A DNA stretch of 64,000 nt. Origin: Dyadobacter sp. NIV53 (GTDB lineage: Bacteria > Bacteroidota > Bacteroidia > Cytophagales > Spirosomataceae). This document shows, one piece after another, positions 17,261 to 24,915 of this stretch (positions within the stretch are counted from its first letter, which is position 1; every line of letters begins with the position of its first letter). The DNA is taken from positions 4,746,501-4,810,500 of the forward strand of contig NZ_CP081299.1 of the NCBI RefSeq assembly GCF_019711195.1, given 5' to 3'. Below the pieces are notes generated by a model that searched no databases, was not told the origin of the DNA, and was given only the letters and a program-made list of their open reading frames with translations. A program made the position numbers and the translations under genes.

Positions 17261-18604
17261 TCAATGCGCTGATCCTCTGAACTCGGTTTCGCCAACTACG
17301 GCTCCCTTCCTGATTTTGATAAATACTACGGAAACGGCTGCTAAAACCAATAATACGCCCGCAAGCCTGATTGCATTAACTGGATCGCTATTAAGCAGCG
17401 ATTTGTAATATAATGGCAAAGTAAAAGTCTCCAGCAACATTGGAATGACAATGAACATATTAAAAATTCCCATATAAACGCCTGTTCGTTCGGCCGGAAT
17501 GCTGCCTGCCAGCATGATATAAGGATTTCCCATCATACTTGCCCACGATAAACCCATTCCAATCATAGGAACAAAGAGCAAATATTTATTATGAATAAAA
17601 GGAATAGCTAACAACCCGATTCCAGCGAGAAAAAGGCAAATTCCATGCAAGTATTTTGGGCCGTATTTCCTGGCAAGCCATGCCAGTCCAAACGCTGAAA
17701 TGAAAGCAACCGCATTGTAAAAAGCGCCCATTGGCCCAATCCATATTTCTGCCTTTCTGAACAGCGGACTTTCGGAATCCACTGTGTTATACAAAGTTGA
17801 TGATACACATTTAGCAATGTATTGCCAATAAATAAACATTCCATACCAGCTGAATAACATCATGGGAGCCATGAGTTTCATCGTTAGGGGCATTTCCCGC
17901 ATGGCTTCAAAAATTTCTGAAAAAGTAGAAGCTACTCCTGCGGGCGAAGATCTTATTTTTGCCTTTTCTTCCTCAGACAGCGGAATTTCTTTTGTTGTTT
18001 TTAAAGTCCATAAAATAGAACTGATAGAAACAACTGCACCGATAAGAAAAGCCATCAGTGTAGAAGTCGGTATCCGTCCAATTTTTCCTGATTCAGATAT
18101 GGCAAAGAAGTTTATAAGCAAAAATGGTGTCAGATAAGACAGTGTTTGTCCCAAACCGGTAAATGCACTTTGTGTCAGAAACCCGAGTGAATGCTGACTT
18201 TTATCCAGTTTATCGCTTACAAATGCACGGTAAGGTTCCTGTGTAATATTATTGGAAGCGTCCAGGATCCATAATACGCTGGCTGCCATCCATACTGAAC
18301 TGCTGAACGGCATAACTAATAAAGACAAGCTGCACAAAATTGCGCCGACTAAAAAATATGGAGTTCTTCGACCCCATTTTGTTATTGTTTTGTCGCTTAA
18401 CGCCCCAATAATTGGCTGTACGATTAAACCTGTCATCGGTCCGGCCAGCCAGAGTAAAGGCAAACTGCTTTCATCTGCGCCTAAATAAGAATAAATGGGG
18501 CTCATATTGGCTTGCTGTAAGCCAAAGCTATATTGTAAGCCAAAAAAGCCAAAATTCATATTGATAATCTGGCCGAAAGATAAATGCGGTTTTATAAAGT
18601 TCAT
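17261..18604 (-). CDS. SLC45/GPH-type sugar:cation MFS transporter, 447 aa
   Basis: Twelve hydrophobic segments of a major facilitator. The N-terminal FGFFGLQYSFGLQQANMSPI and PMTGLIVQPIIGALSDK with TKWGRRTPYF (the DRxGRR-like loop) match the SLC45/plant sucrose transporter-like branch. A cytoplasmic loop follows helix 6 (LKTTKEIPLSEEEKAKI, about 203-219). Expected role: inner-membrane symport of sucrose or maltose. It heads a minus-strand pair with the amylosucrase gene, which supports sucrose as substrate; that is context, not proof. No SusC/SusD pair is nearby, so outer-membrane entry must come from elsewhere. Confidence 0.85.
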   Translation of the reverse strand: MNFIKPHLSFGQIINMNFGFFGLQYSFGLQQANMSPIYSYLGADESSLPLLWLAGPMTGLIVQPIIGALSDKTITKWGRRTPYFLVGAILCSLSLLVMPFSSSVWMAASVLWILDASNNITQEPYRAFVSDKLDKSQHSLGFLTQSAFTGLGQTLSYLTPFLLINFFAISESGKIGRIPTSTLMAFLIGAVVSISSILWTLKTTKEIPLSEEEKAKIRSSPAGVASTFSEIFEAMREMPLTMKLMAPMMLFSWYGMFIYWQYIAKCVSSTLYNTVDSESPLFRKAEIWIGPMGAFYNAVAFISAFGLAWLARKYGPKYLHGICLFLAGIGLLAIPFIHNKYLLFVPMIGMGLSWASMMGNPYIMLAGSIPAERTGVYMGIFNMFIVIPMLLETFTLPLYYKSLLNSDPVNAIRLAGVLLVLAAVSVVFIKIRKGAVVGETEFRGSAH

Positions 18605-19182
18605 TTCATTTGTTTTTGTTCAAAAGTATATTCTTTTATAAAGAAAAAAGAATAATATTTCTATAAATATCATTCAGCAGGAAGCAATTTAATTATTGTT
18701 CCGGGAATTTCTCATAGAAGGACTACTATTCCAAAAGTATACCCGAATATTGCGTAAGCGGGTCATTGAAACAGATGAAATGAAGAAATGACTGAAGTTT
18801 ACAAATGTGTCCCAATTCCGTTTTTGATATTGAGCTGAATTGCACAAATAATCAGAAAGTGAAACCTGTAAAGCGTTCTCACTTTTATAAGGCAATATGA
18901 AATACTTATCAGAGGGAATTAAATGAACAGGAGGAGATATGGCAGGACTGGATTTTTAAACATTCCATGTATATCAAAATAATCTTTGAGACATATTAGT
19001 ATATACAAACCCAGGGAGCCTGGAATATTTTTTGAGAAGTTACAGGAAGAATTCGCTATTTATATGGTAAAATAACCACTTTGGAAATGCAGAGGTAATA
19101 TTCTTCTTGCAGAAGAAAACATTGATAAACGCCTGATTTACTTTCGAATAAGTAATTTATAGTAGAGCTACAACCATAGAAT
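18605..19182. other. 578-bp region without a convincing gene
   Basis: AT-rich, with only short reading frames on both strands and no recognisable protein similarity. The frame at 18689-18895 (minus) lacks any domain or signal. The region may contain the transporter promoter near 18605-18660 and decayed coding remnants; nothing can be named. Confidence 0.5.
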
Positions 19183-19452
19183 TTAGTTAAAAGCCGGTAT
19201 CTCCGGATCAATTCCCGGATCTGTCAATGGCTCTGTTTCAGGAACAACCGGTTCAACAGGCGGAAGTTCAGGAGTTGGTTCTACCGGAGGAGTTTCGGGT
19301 TCTCTTTCAAATGGTGGTGTTTCCTCAGGAATATCCGGGTAAGGAACCTCTGGACGAGGATCATAAATGGGATTTTCATCCGGACCAGTGGGATCTACAT
19401 TACTACTATAAGTCTGATCCCAGAATGCTGTTGCTATTTGATATATATCCAT
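19183..19452 (-). CDS. Small Pro/Glu-rich acidic protein, 89 aa
   Basis: After a short N-terminal segment MDIYQIATAFWDQTYSS the remaining about 70 residues are almost only Pro, Glu, Asp, Thr and Val, in repeats such as PPVEPTPELPPVEPVVPE. It is highly acidic and certainly disordered, with no signal peptide or membrane segment. The Pro periodicity is maintained and internal stops are absent, which favours a real gene, but an overlapping plus-strand frame (19227-19454) cannot be formally excluded. Function unknown; a spacer-like or binding-scaffold role is only a guess. Confidence 0.5.
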   Translation of the reverse strand: MDIYQIATAFWDQTYSSNVDPTGPDENPIYDPRPEVPYPDIPEETPPFEREPETPPVEPTPELPPVEPVVPETEPLTDPGIDPEIPAFN

Positions 19453-19550
19453 GACTTTGAGACGTTATTTATTTTAAAAGTTACAGGTTGTTCAATAAAA
19501 TAATTATGCCGGATAATTATTTTTTAGTTTCTGCATCTTCTTACGGGTTT

Positions 19551-19572
19551 TTTCCAGATTCTTTCCGGTTTT
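19551..19572 (+). promoter_or_regulatory. Shared motif upstream of the OmpR-type regulator
   Basis: TTTCCAGATTCTTTCCGGTT, ending about 22 bp before the ATG at 19594. Nearly the same sequence occurs at 21594-21614 and 22491-22509, upstream of the next two transcription units. Candidate binding site of the encoded response regulator (autoregulation). Confidence 0.55.
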
Positions 19573-19593
19573 GTTTAGCAACTTTACTGCCCT

Positions 19594-20271
19594 ATGAAGA
19601 TATTAATCGTTGAAGATGAGCCCGATCTGTTGGAAATAATTCAACAGTCACTGGAAATGGAAAATTTTCTTGTAGAAACTGCAGGTAATTATAATTCGGC
19701 GCTGGACAAAATCATTTCTTTTGATTACGACTGTATATTGCTCGATATTATGCTGCCCGGAGGCAATGGGCTTGACTTGTTACAGGAATTAAAAAATCTT
19801 GATAAGTCGGATAATGTCATTATTATTTCTGCCAAAGATTCGCTGGACGACAAGTTAAAAGGCCTTAATCTGGGCGCGGATGATTATATGACCAAGCCTT
19901 TCCATATTGCAGAACTCACGGCTCGGGTAAAATCGGTGCTGAGAAGAAAATTTTTTCAGGGAAAGAACCTGATCGTAATTGGAAATTTGAAACTGGATCC
20001 GGAAGAAAGATCGCTTCTGATTGACGACCAGGCTTTGCTGCTGAACAGGAAAGAGTTTGATATACTGACTTATATGATCGTGAATAAAAACAGGCTGGTC
20101 AATAAAACGTCCCTGGCTGAGCATGTTTGGGGTGATCATATGGATCAGGCAGATGACTATGAATTTATTTATTCACAAATTAAAAACTTACGCAAGAAAT
20201 TGAAAGATAATAAGGCAGATGTGGAAATTCAGGCCGTTTATGGGATTGGTTATAAACTGGTTCAGGTATGA
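19594..20271 (+). CDS. OmpR/PhoB-family response regulator, 225 aa
   Basis: Receiver domain at about 1-120 with acidic pocket E7/D8, phospho-acceptor Asp51 in CILLDIMLPGG, and Lys in YMTKPFH near 101. The winged-helix effector domain occupies about 125-225 (LKLDPEERSLLIDD, LLNRKEFDILTYMI, SQIKNLRKKLKDN). Its stop overlaps the start of the kinase gene by 4 bp (ATGA), so the pair is cotranscribed and coupled. By context it likely controls the outer-membrane protein and PepSY-like genes that follow, and itself, through the common TTCYTTCCGGTTT motif. Confidence 0.93.
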   Translation: MKILIVEDEPDLLEIIQQSLEMENFLVETAGNYNSALDKIISFDYDCILLDIMLPGGNGLDLLQELKNLDKSDNVIIISAKDSLDDKLKGLNLGADDYMTKPFHIAELTARVKSVLRRKFFQGKNLIVIGNLKLDPEERSLLIDDQALLLNRKEFDILTYMIVNKNRLVNKTSLAEHVWGDHMDQADDYEFIYSQIKNLRKKLKDNKADVEIQAVYGIGYKLVQV

Positions 20272-21530
20272 ATTTACTCAATTACACCTTAAAATATCTG
20301 GCGTTTGCATTGTTCGGGATTATCAGTGTTTGGGCAGTAATATTTTATGTCAATATGCTGGACGAGGTTTATGACAGTCTGGACGATGGGCTGGATAATT
20401 ACAAATTGCTGATCATCGAAAAAGCGCAAAAAGATTCTACGACCTTTTCCAGAACTGAATTTGCGGAAGGAAATTACGAAATACGCGAAATCTCAAAAAG
20501 TAAAGCCCTGGAAATAAAGGACACCCACAAAGATACTTTGATGTACATGCAGTTTGAGGAAGACCTTGAACCCGTCCGTTTGCTAACAACAGCCTTTGCC
20601 CATCAGAACAAATACTATGAACTGAAAGTCATTTCTTCCATGGTTGAAGAGGATGATTTGATTGAAGATCTGTTTTACTCACTCATCTGGCTGTATATTG
20701 CCTTGCTTATAAGTATCCTGATCGTTAATAACTTCCTGCTCAAAAAAGTATGGAAACCATTTTATGATTTGCTGGAACAGCTGAAAAAATTCCGGCTCGG
20801 GAAAGATCACTCGATCAGTACCGTAAAAACGAATGTTAAGGAATTTAAAGTGCTGAATGATTCCGTTACTTCATTGGTAAATCACACACTGGAAACATAC
20901 AATAGTCAGAAACAATTTATTGAAAACGCTTCACACGAGCTGCAAACGCCCATTGCTATCAGCATTAACAGATTGGAGTTACTGGCTGAAAAGAATGAAA
21001 TGACAGAAGGAAACCTTGAAACAATCGGACAGGTAATTCAGACACTGGAAAGACTGACCAGGCTCAATAAATCGCTGTTGCTGCTCTCAAAAATTGAAAA
21101 CCGGCAGTTTGAAGAAACAGAAACTGTGTCGATCAATAAGATCTTCCAGGATATAAACGAAGAATTTTCAGATTTTGCAGAGTTCAAAAACATCACTATT
21201 TCAATTCATGAGAGCGGACAGTTACATGCAGTTATGCAAAAGGATCTGGCATCCATTCTGATTTCAAATCTGATGAAAAATGCCATTGTCCATAACCATA
21301 CGTCCGGAACATTAGATATTGAAATTACAGGTTCATACTTTGAAATTTCAAATTCCGGAAGTGCCATAGCTTTGAATAAAGACAGTATATTCAAGCGTTT
21401 TCATAAAGATTCCGATGACAAGAATAATACCGGTTTAGGCCTTGCGATTGTGAAAGCGATTGTGGATTTGTATGGTTTACAGGTTGAATATTCTTTTGAT
21501 GGGAAGCATCGGGTGAAGGTTTTGCTTTGA
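20268..21530 (+). CDS. Sensor histidine kinase, 420 aa
   Basis: Inner-membrane kinase with two membrane segments (about 10-28 and 137-157) bracketing a periplasmic sensor of about 105 residues. A linker leads to HisKA with phospho-acceptor His223 in NASHELQTPIAIS, then HATPase_c with NLMKNAIVHN (N box) and NTGLGLAIVKAIVDLYG (G2 box). The F box is weak: SNSGSAI replaces the usual DxGxGI, common in this Bacteroidota subgroup. It is the cognate partner of the OmpR-type regulator that overlaps it. The ligand is unknown. Confidence 0.92.
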   Translation: MNLLNYTLKYLAFALFGIISVWAVIFYVNMLDEVYDSLDDGLDNYKLLIIEKAQKDSTTFSRTEFAEGNYEIREISKSKALEIKDTHKDTLMYMQFEEDLEPVRLLTTAFAHQNKYYELKVISSMVEEDDLIEDLFYSLIWLYIALLISILIVNNFLLKKVWKPFYDLLEQLKKFRLGKDHSISTVKTNVKEFKVLNDSVTSLVNHTLETYNSQKQFIENASHELQTPIAISINRLELLAEKNEMTEGNLETIGQVIQTLERLTRLNKSLLLLSKIENRQFEETETVSINKIFQDINEEFSDFAEFKNITISIHESGQLHAVMQKDLASILISNLMKNAIVHNHTSGTLDIEITGSYFEISNSGSAIALNKDSIFKRFHKDSDDKNNTGLGLAIVKAIVDLYGLQVEYSFDGKHRVKVLL

Positions 21531-21593
21531 TGCTTTTTCTGGTAGTTACTCAGCTCAGCTACAAACAAAAAAAAATTTTAAATCTCCATTTCA

Positions 21594-21614
21594 TTCCCAA
21601 TTCCTTCCGGTTTT
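21594..21614 (+). promoter_or_regulatory. Shared motif upstream of the outer-membrane protein gene
   Basis: ATTCCCAATTCCTTCCGGTT (with two more T) lies about 35 bp before the ATG at 21649. It is almost identical to 22491-22509 and related to 19551-19572. Confidence 0.55.
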
Positions 21615-21648
21615 CACTTTTAACATTGCATCAAAAAATGTTAGAAAC

Positions 21649-22473
21649 ATGAAACAGATATTGATCAGCATATTCCTTTTAGCAGTACTTAATCTATCAG
21701 CATTCGCTCAGAAAGATTCTTCTGCGAAAAAACTTCCATTAAAAATCCGCCATGCCGAGCCATTGTATATGGATCTGATCCGTGATTTGGGTGCCAGAAA
21801 GGGAGAGAAAGAATGGAACGTCGGTTATGGCATCGAAGGCCATAAAGATTATACAATCAATCATTCTTTTGTGGAATATGAATTTTCTCCATTAAACCGA
21901 CTCGGACTTGAAGTTGAAATTCCCTTTGCTTTTTACAGAGGTGTCCAGAGTTCCGAAAACATCGAAATTCCGCGAAACCGGATAGAGGGGTTGAAACTGG
22001 CAGCACAATACACTTTTTTTGTTTCGGAAAAACACCAGATGTCTATGGCAGGCGGTTACATGCACGAATTCCGGACACATTCATTCTATTCCATTGATCA
22101 TGGCCGTGGAATGCTAAAAGGAAATAGCGTAACTCCGTTTTTTATTGTTGCCAGGAAATTTGGAAAACATATCAATACAATGCTTTACACCGGGCCGGAA
22201 TGGGAATTTGTTCCGGAAGAATCCAAACGGAGTTTGTATTATCAGGTAAATGCCAGTATGCATTATGTGTTGGCTTCCGGAAATTTTGTTGGTGTTGAGG
22301 TAAATGATGAATTTTCAGCTGCAACGCATCAAATGGTTTTCAGGCCTCAAATGAAACTGATCCTAAATCCGAATCTGGCGCTTGGCCTTGTTACGGGTAT
22401 TCCAACAAATTTCCGGACCGACGGTATGAGTTTTATGGCAAGGATTATTTTTGAACCACGATCAAAAAAATAA
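21649..22473 (+). CDS. Putative outer-membrane beta-barrel protein, 274 aa
   Basis: Signal peptide MKQILISIFLLAVLNLSAFAQ. The mature protein starts with a conserved-looking HAEPLYMDLIRDLGARKGEK and then alternates amphipathic strands with turns (FVEYEFSPLNRLGLEVEIPF, LKLAAQYTFFVSEKHQMSMA, ALGLVTGIPTNFRTDGMSF), ending MARIIFEPRSKK, the pattern of a small barrel. I recognise it as a recurrent Bacteroidota hypothetical family without assigned function. Its place between the two-component system and the PepSY-like gene, behind a shared upstream motif, suggests an envelope-stress or metal-response regulon. Confidence 0.75.
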   Translation: MKQILISIFLLAVLNLSAFAQKDSSAKKLPLKIRHAEPLYMDLIRDLGARKGEKEWNVGYGIEGHKDYTINHSFVEYEFSPLNRLGLEVEIPFAFYRGVQSSENIEIPRNRIEGLKLAAQYTFFVSEKHQMSMAGGYMHEFRTHSFYSIDHGRGMLKGNSVTPFFIVARKFGKHINTMLYTGPEWEFVPEESKRSLYYQVNASMHYVLASGNFVGVEVNDEFSAATHQMVFRPQMKLILNPNLALGLVTGIPTNFRTDGMSFMARIIFEPRSKK

Positions 22474-22490
22474 TTTTCAGCGCAGTTTAT

Positions 22491-22509
22491 TCCCAATTCT
22501 TTCCGGTTT
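22491..22509 (+). promoter_or_regulatory. Shared motif upstream of the PepSY-like gene
   Basis: TCCCAATTCTTTCCGGTTT, about 73 bp before the ATG at 22582. Apart from one base it repeats the 21594-21614 site. Confidence 0.55.
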
Positions 22510-22581
22510 CGTGTATTCTATTTGTATCAGAATTAAACGAAACAACAATTAAATCAGAACCAATCATTAAATAAAAAGTAT

Positions 22582-23013
22582 ATGAAAAAGATCATTTTTT
22601 TAGCCGCAAGTTTATTTTATTCAGTAATGTCCTTTGCACAGGAAATACAAGCTGGCGAAGTTCCGTCAATAGTGTTGAATACATTTAAACAAAAATTCCT
22701 AAAAGCTGCGGATGTAGAATGGAAACTGAAAAACCAGTTGTATAATGTAGAATTTGAAATTGGACGTGTCGATCATGAAGCGTGGATCAGTAACAATGGC
22801 AGCATTGTAAAACACAAGCAGGATATTCAAACCAATGAATTGCCAGGCGCAGTTTCCGAAAGCATCAGCCGCAATTACAAAGGTTTCAGAATTGATGATG
22901 CAGAAAAAATTGAAGCCGGTGAAAAACTATTATACAAAGTAGAATTGAAAACAGCGTCGAAGGAAGAGGATGTAGTTTTTGATCATAACGGGAAGTTGGT
23001 TGAATCGTATTAA
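22582..23013 (+). CDS. PepSY-like (DUF2874-type) periplasmic protein, 143 aa
   Basis: Signal peptide MKKIIFLAASLFYSVMSFAQ. Two PepSY-like repeats: PSIVLNTFKQKFLKAADVEWKL with YNVEFEIGRVDHEAWISNNG, then PGAVSESISRNYKGFRIDD with LLYKVELKTASKEEDVVFD. Proteins of this type (BLIP-like fold) are commonly encoded with OmpR/EnvZ pairs in Bacteroidota and probably bind or inhibit an envelope component. A terminator follows at 23061-23106, closing the regulon. Confidence 0.85.
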   Translation: MKKIIFLAASLFYSVMSFAQEIQAGEVPSIVLNTFKQKFLKAADVEWKLKNQLYNVEFEIGRVDHEAWISNNGSIVKHKQDIQTNELPGAVSESISRNYKGFRIDDAEKIEAGEKLLYKVELKTASKEEDVVFDHNGKLVESY

Positions 23014-23060
23014 TAGATATTTCCTGTAAAGCTGGGAAGCGGCCGCCACAAGGAGAAAGC

Positions 23061-23106
23061 AAAGAGTGCAGAGAGGATTAGAAAACCCTTTGCGCTCTTT
23101 GGTTTT
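23061..23106 (+). terminator. Rho-independent terminator after the PepSY-like gene
   Basis: AAAGAGTGCA (23061-23070) pairs with TGCGCTCTTT (23091-23100), one G-U pair, followed by GGTTTTTT. Confidence 0.65.
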
Positions 23107-23240
23107 TTACAAAACCGAAGCTTCCAAACTTTGCGTGGAAAAAGTTACTGAGAGCACTTGGTTAGCTTTATAAATTAAAAAATAAATATATTCTTCAACT
23201 AAGGAATTATTTTGAAACAATTAATGTAATGCTCCTGAAT

Positions 23241-23275
23241 TCAATATATCAATACATTCGCATTCATCAATATAT
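23241..23275 (+). promoter_or_regulatory. Candidate ArsR operator: two TCAATATAT sites
   Basis: TCAATATAT occurs at 23241-23249 and 23267-23275, 26 bp apart, directly before the ArsR start at 23283. A third copy is at 23588-23596, between arsR and the efflux genes. Confidence 0.5.
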
Positions 23276-23282
23276 TAAGGCC

Positions 23283-23558
23283 ATGGACATAAGGAAAGTG
23301 GAAAGGATTTCAAAAGCGTTAAGTGACCCAAGTCGTATTACAATTTTGCAGCAATTGCGCCAAAAAGAGGATTGTTTGTACTGTCATGAAATTTCAGACT
23401 TTATTGATCTGGCACAACCTTCAATTTCTCACCATGTGAAACAATTGGCAGATGCAGATCTGGTAGTGGTTGAAAAAGAAGGAAGACAGGTTAAATACAA
23501 ACTCAACCAAACGGTTCTTAATGAATATGTGCAGTTTCTTAATACTCTGAAAGTTTAA
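23283..23558 (+). CDS. ArsR-family regulator, 91 aa
   Basis: I choose ATG 23283 (MDIRKVERISKALSDPSR); an in-frame start at 23229 would translate the operator-like repeat into a 18-residue tail without similarity. The protein is one winged helix-turn-helix: SRITILQQLRQKEDCLYCHEIS, the recognition helix AQPSISHHVKQLADADLVV, and the beta wing KEGRQVKYKLN. The Cys pair in DCLYCHEI could be an alpha3-type metal or redox site, but its spacing (CxxC) is not the classic CVC. It is the likely local repressor of the RND efflux operon downstream. Confidence 0.88.
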   Translation: MDIRKVERISKALSDPSRITILQQLRQKEDCLYCHEISDFIDLAQPSISHHVKQLADADLVVVEKEGRQVKYKLNQTVLNEYVQFLNTLKV

Positions 23559-23587
23559 AATTTTTTGCTCAAAAACATCGATACATT

Positions 23588-23596
23588 TCAATATAT
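23588..23596 (+). promoter_or_regulatory. Third TCAATATAT site, before the efflux operon
   Basis: A copy of the 9-mer seen twice ahead of arsR, about 30 bp after the arsR stop and 160 bp before the adaptor start. Candidate second operator for the efflux genes. Confidence 0.35.
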
Positions 23597-23756
23597 AGAT
23601 ATAATGTAACCGGTAGTTTCGCTAATTCGATATTTATCTATAAAACATATCATAAGTAATTCACTCCTAACTAAAATTTAATACAAAATGAAGAAAACAA
23701 ATAGAAAAGCAGAATCTAACATATTGAAACATTCAAATATTTAAATTACTAAATTT

Positions 23757-24833
23757 ATGGAAAATACGATCCAATCAACCAAAATTATATCAGGCCTCAT
23801 ACTTGCCGCGCTGATATTAGGCAGTGTACTTCTCAAAGGATACAACTCAAAAGGTACGGTGCCGGAGAAAGCAGCAGTTGTGAAAAAAGCACAAGGTGTT
23901 CCTGTTGACGGGCAGGTAATACGGTCTGGCTCATTAAATGAAGAAATGACAGTTTCGGGAACGTTAATGGCTTATCAGGAAGTAAGCATTATGAGTGAAT
24001 TGAATAAAAAAGTAGTATCAGTTCATGCAAAGGAAGGGAAATTTGTAACGGCTGGTACGTTGCTTTTCAAACTGGATGATGCCGATCTGCTGGCAGAACT
24101 TGAACAATTGAGACAACAGGAAAAACTGGTTTTACTGAACGAAAGACGTCTTAAAGATCTGGTAGACAGGGAGGCGGCAATTCAACAGGATTATGACCAG
24201 GCATTTACAAATCTGAAAGTGCTGCAATCCAGAATAGAGCAGTTGAAAGTCACTATTGCGAAAACTTATATTCGCGCTCCGTTCAGTGGAAACCTGGGCA
24301 TTGTAAATGTTTATACCGGCGCGTATGTATCGCCGGGAACATCACTCGTCCAATTGACAGACAACAGCCGTTTGAAAATTGACTTTGCAGTTCCGGAAAA
24401 ACATGCCAATACTTTAAAAACCGGTGACGAAGTGCAGTATTATGTTGAATCCAATGAAAAGATTCACACAGCAAAAATTGTAGCTCACGAATCCAGCCTC
24501 GATCCGAACACAAGAACATTACTGGTACGTGCAGTTGGGAACAATACGAGCCACGAATTATTACCCGGACAAAGTGCACGCCTGACTTTACGTTTAAACA
24601 CATCCGGTAATGCCTTGATGGTGCCTAACCAGGCTTTAATTCCTTCTTCAAAAGGTTACAGTGTGTATGTAGTAAATGGTAATAAAGCAGGATTGAAAAA
24701 TATCGGGATTGGTCAGAGGAATGCATTTTCTGTGAATGTAACCAGCGGGCTTACCAGCGGCGATACTATTATTACCAGCAATATGCTGCGGCTGATACCA
24801 AATGCCGACATTCAACTGGTTTCAGTTAAATAA
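23757..24833 (+). CDS. RND efflux periplasmic adaptor (HlyD/AcrA type), 358 aa
   Basis: One N-terminal membrane anchor (about 9-27), then the barrel-sandwich/lipoyl halves (about 60-100: VSIMSELNKKVVSVHAKEGKFV, and about 170-200: TYIRAPFSGNLGIVNVYTGAYV), separated by an alpha-hairpin of about 65 residues (LAELEQLRQQEKLVLLNERR). A beta-barrel and a membrane-proximal domain end the protein. It links the inner-membrane permease to TolC. Gene order adaptor-permease-TolC in one direction makes a full tripartite pump; the ArsR gene precedes it. Confidence 0.93.
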   Translation: MENTIQSTKIISGLILAALILGSVLLKGYNSKGTVPEKAAVVKKAQGVPVDGQVIRSGSLNEEMTVSGTLMAYQEVSIMSELNKKVVSVHAKEGKFVTAGTLLFKLDDADLLAELEQLRQQEKLVLLNERRLKDLVDREAAIQQDYDQAFTNLKVLQSRIEQLKVTIAKTYIRAPFSGNLGIVNVYTGAYVSPGTSLVQLTDNSRLKIDFAVPEKHANTLKTGDEVQYYVESNEKIHTAKIVAHESSLDPNTRTLLVRAVGNNTSHELLPGQSARLTLRLNTSGNALMVPNQALIPSSKGYSVYVVNGNKAGLKNIGIGQRNAFSVNVTSGLTSGDTIITSNMLRLIPNADIQLVSVK

Positions 24834-24889
24834 CGAACCAGGTTGTAGCCAACAAATATTAACATCCAAAAAAAGGCCGGAAGCCCAGA

Positions 24890-24906
24890 GCCGAAAGCCG
24901 ATAGCC
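24890..24906. repeat. GCCGAAAGCCGATAGCC leader word
   Basis: The 17-mer at 24890-24906 differs at one position from 60487-60503 (GCCGAAAGCCGACAGCC). Both sit in the leader of the following gene; here the permease ATG is 9 bp further. Confidence 0.5.
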
Positions 24907-24915
24907 AATAAAAAA

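Noticed and set aside
18689..18895. 68-residue minus-strand frame in the empty tract
   Set aside because: No similarity, no signal and no context; kept only as part of the no-gene note.
23229..23282. Upstream start for the second ArsR gene
   Set aside because: The added residues translate the TCAATATAT operator-like repeats and are not part of the fold.
24802..24915. Upstream extension of the RND permease frame
   Set aside because: The 38 extra residues overlap the adaptor and a repeat word and do not look like an RND N-terminus; ATG 24916 is better.
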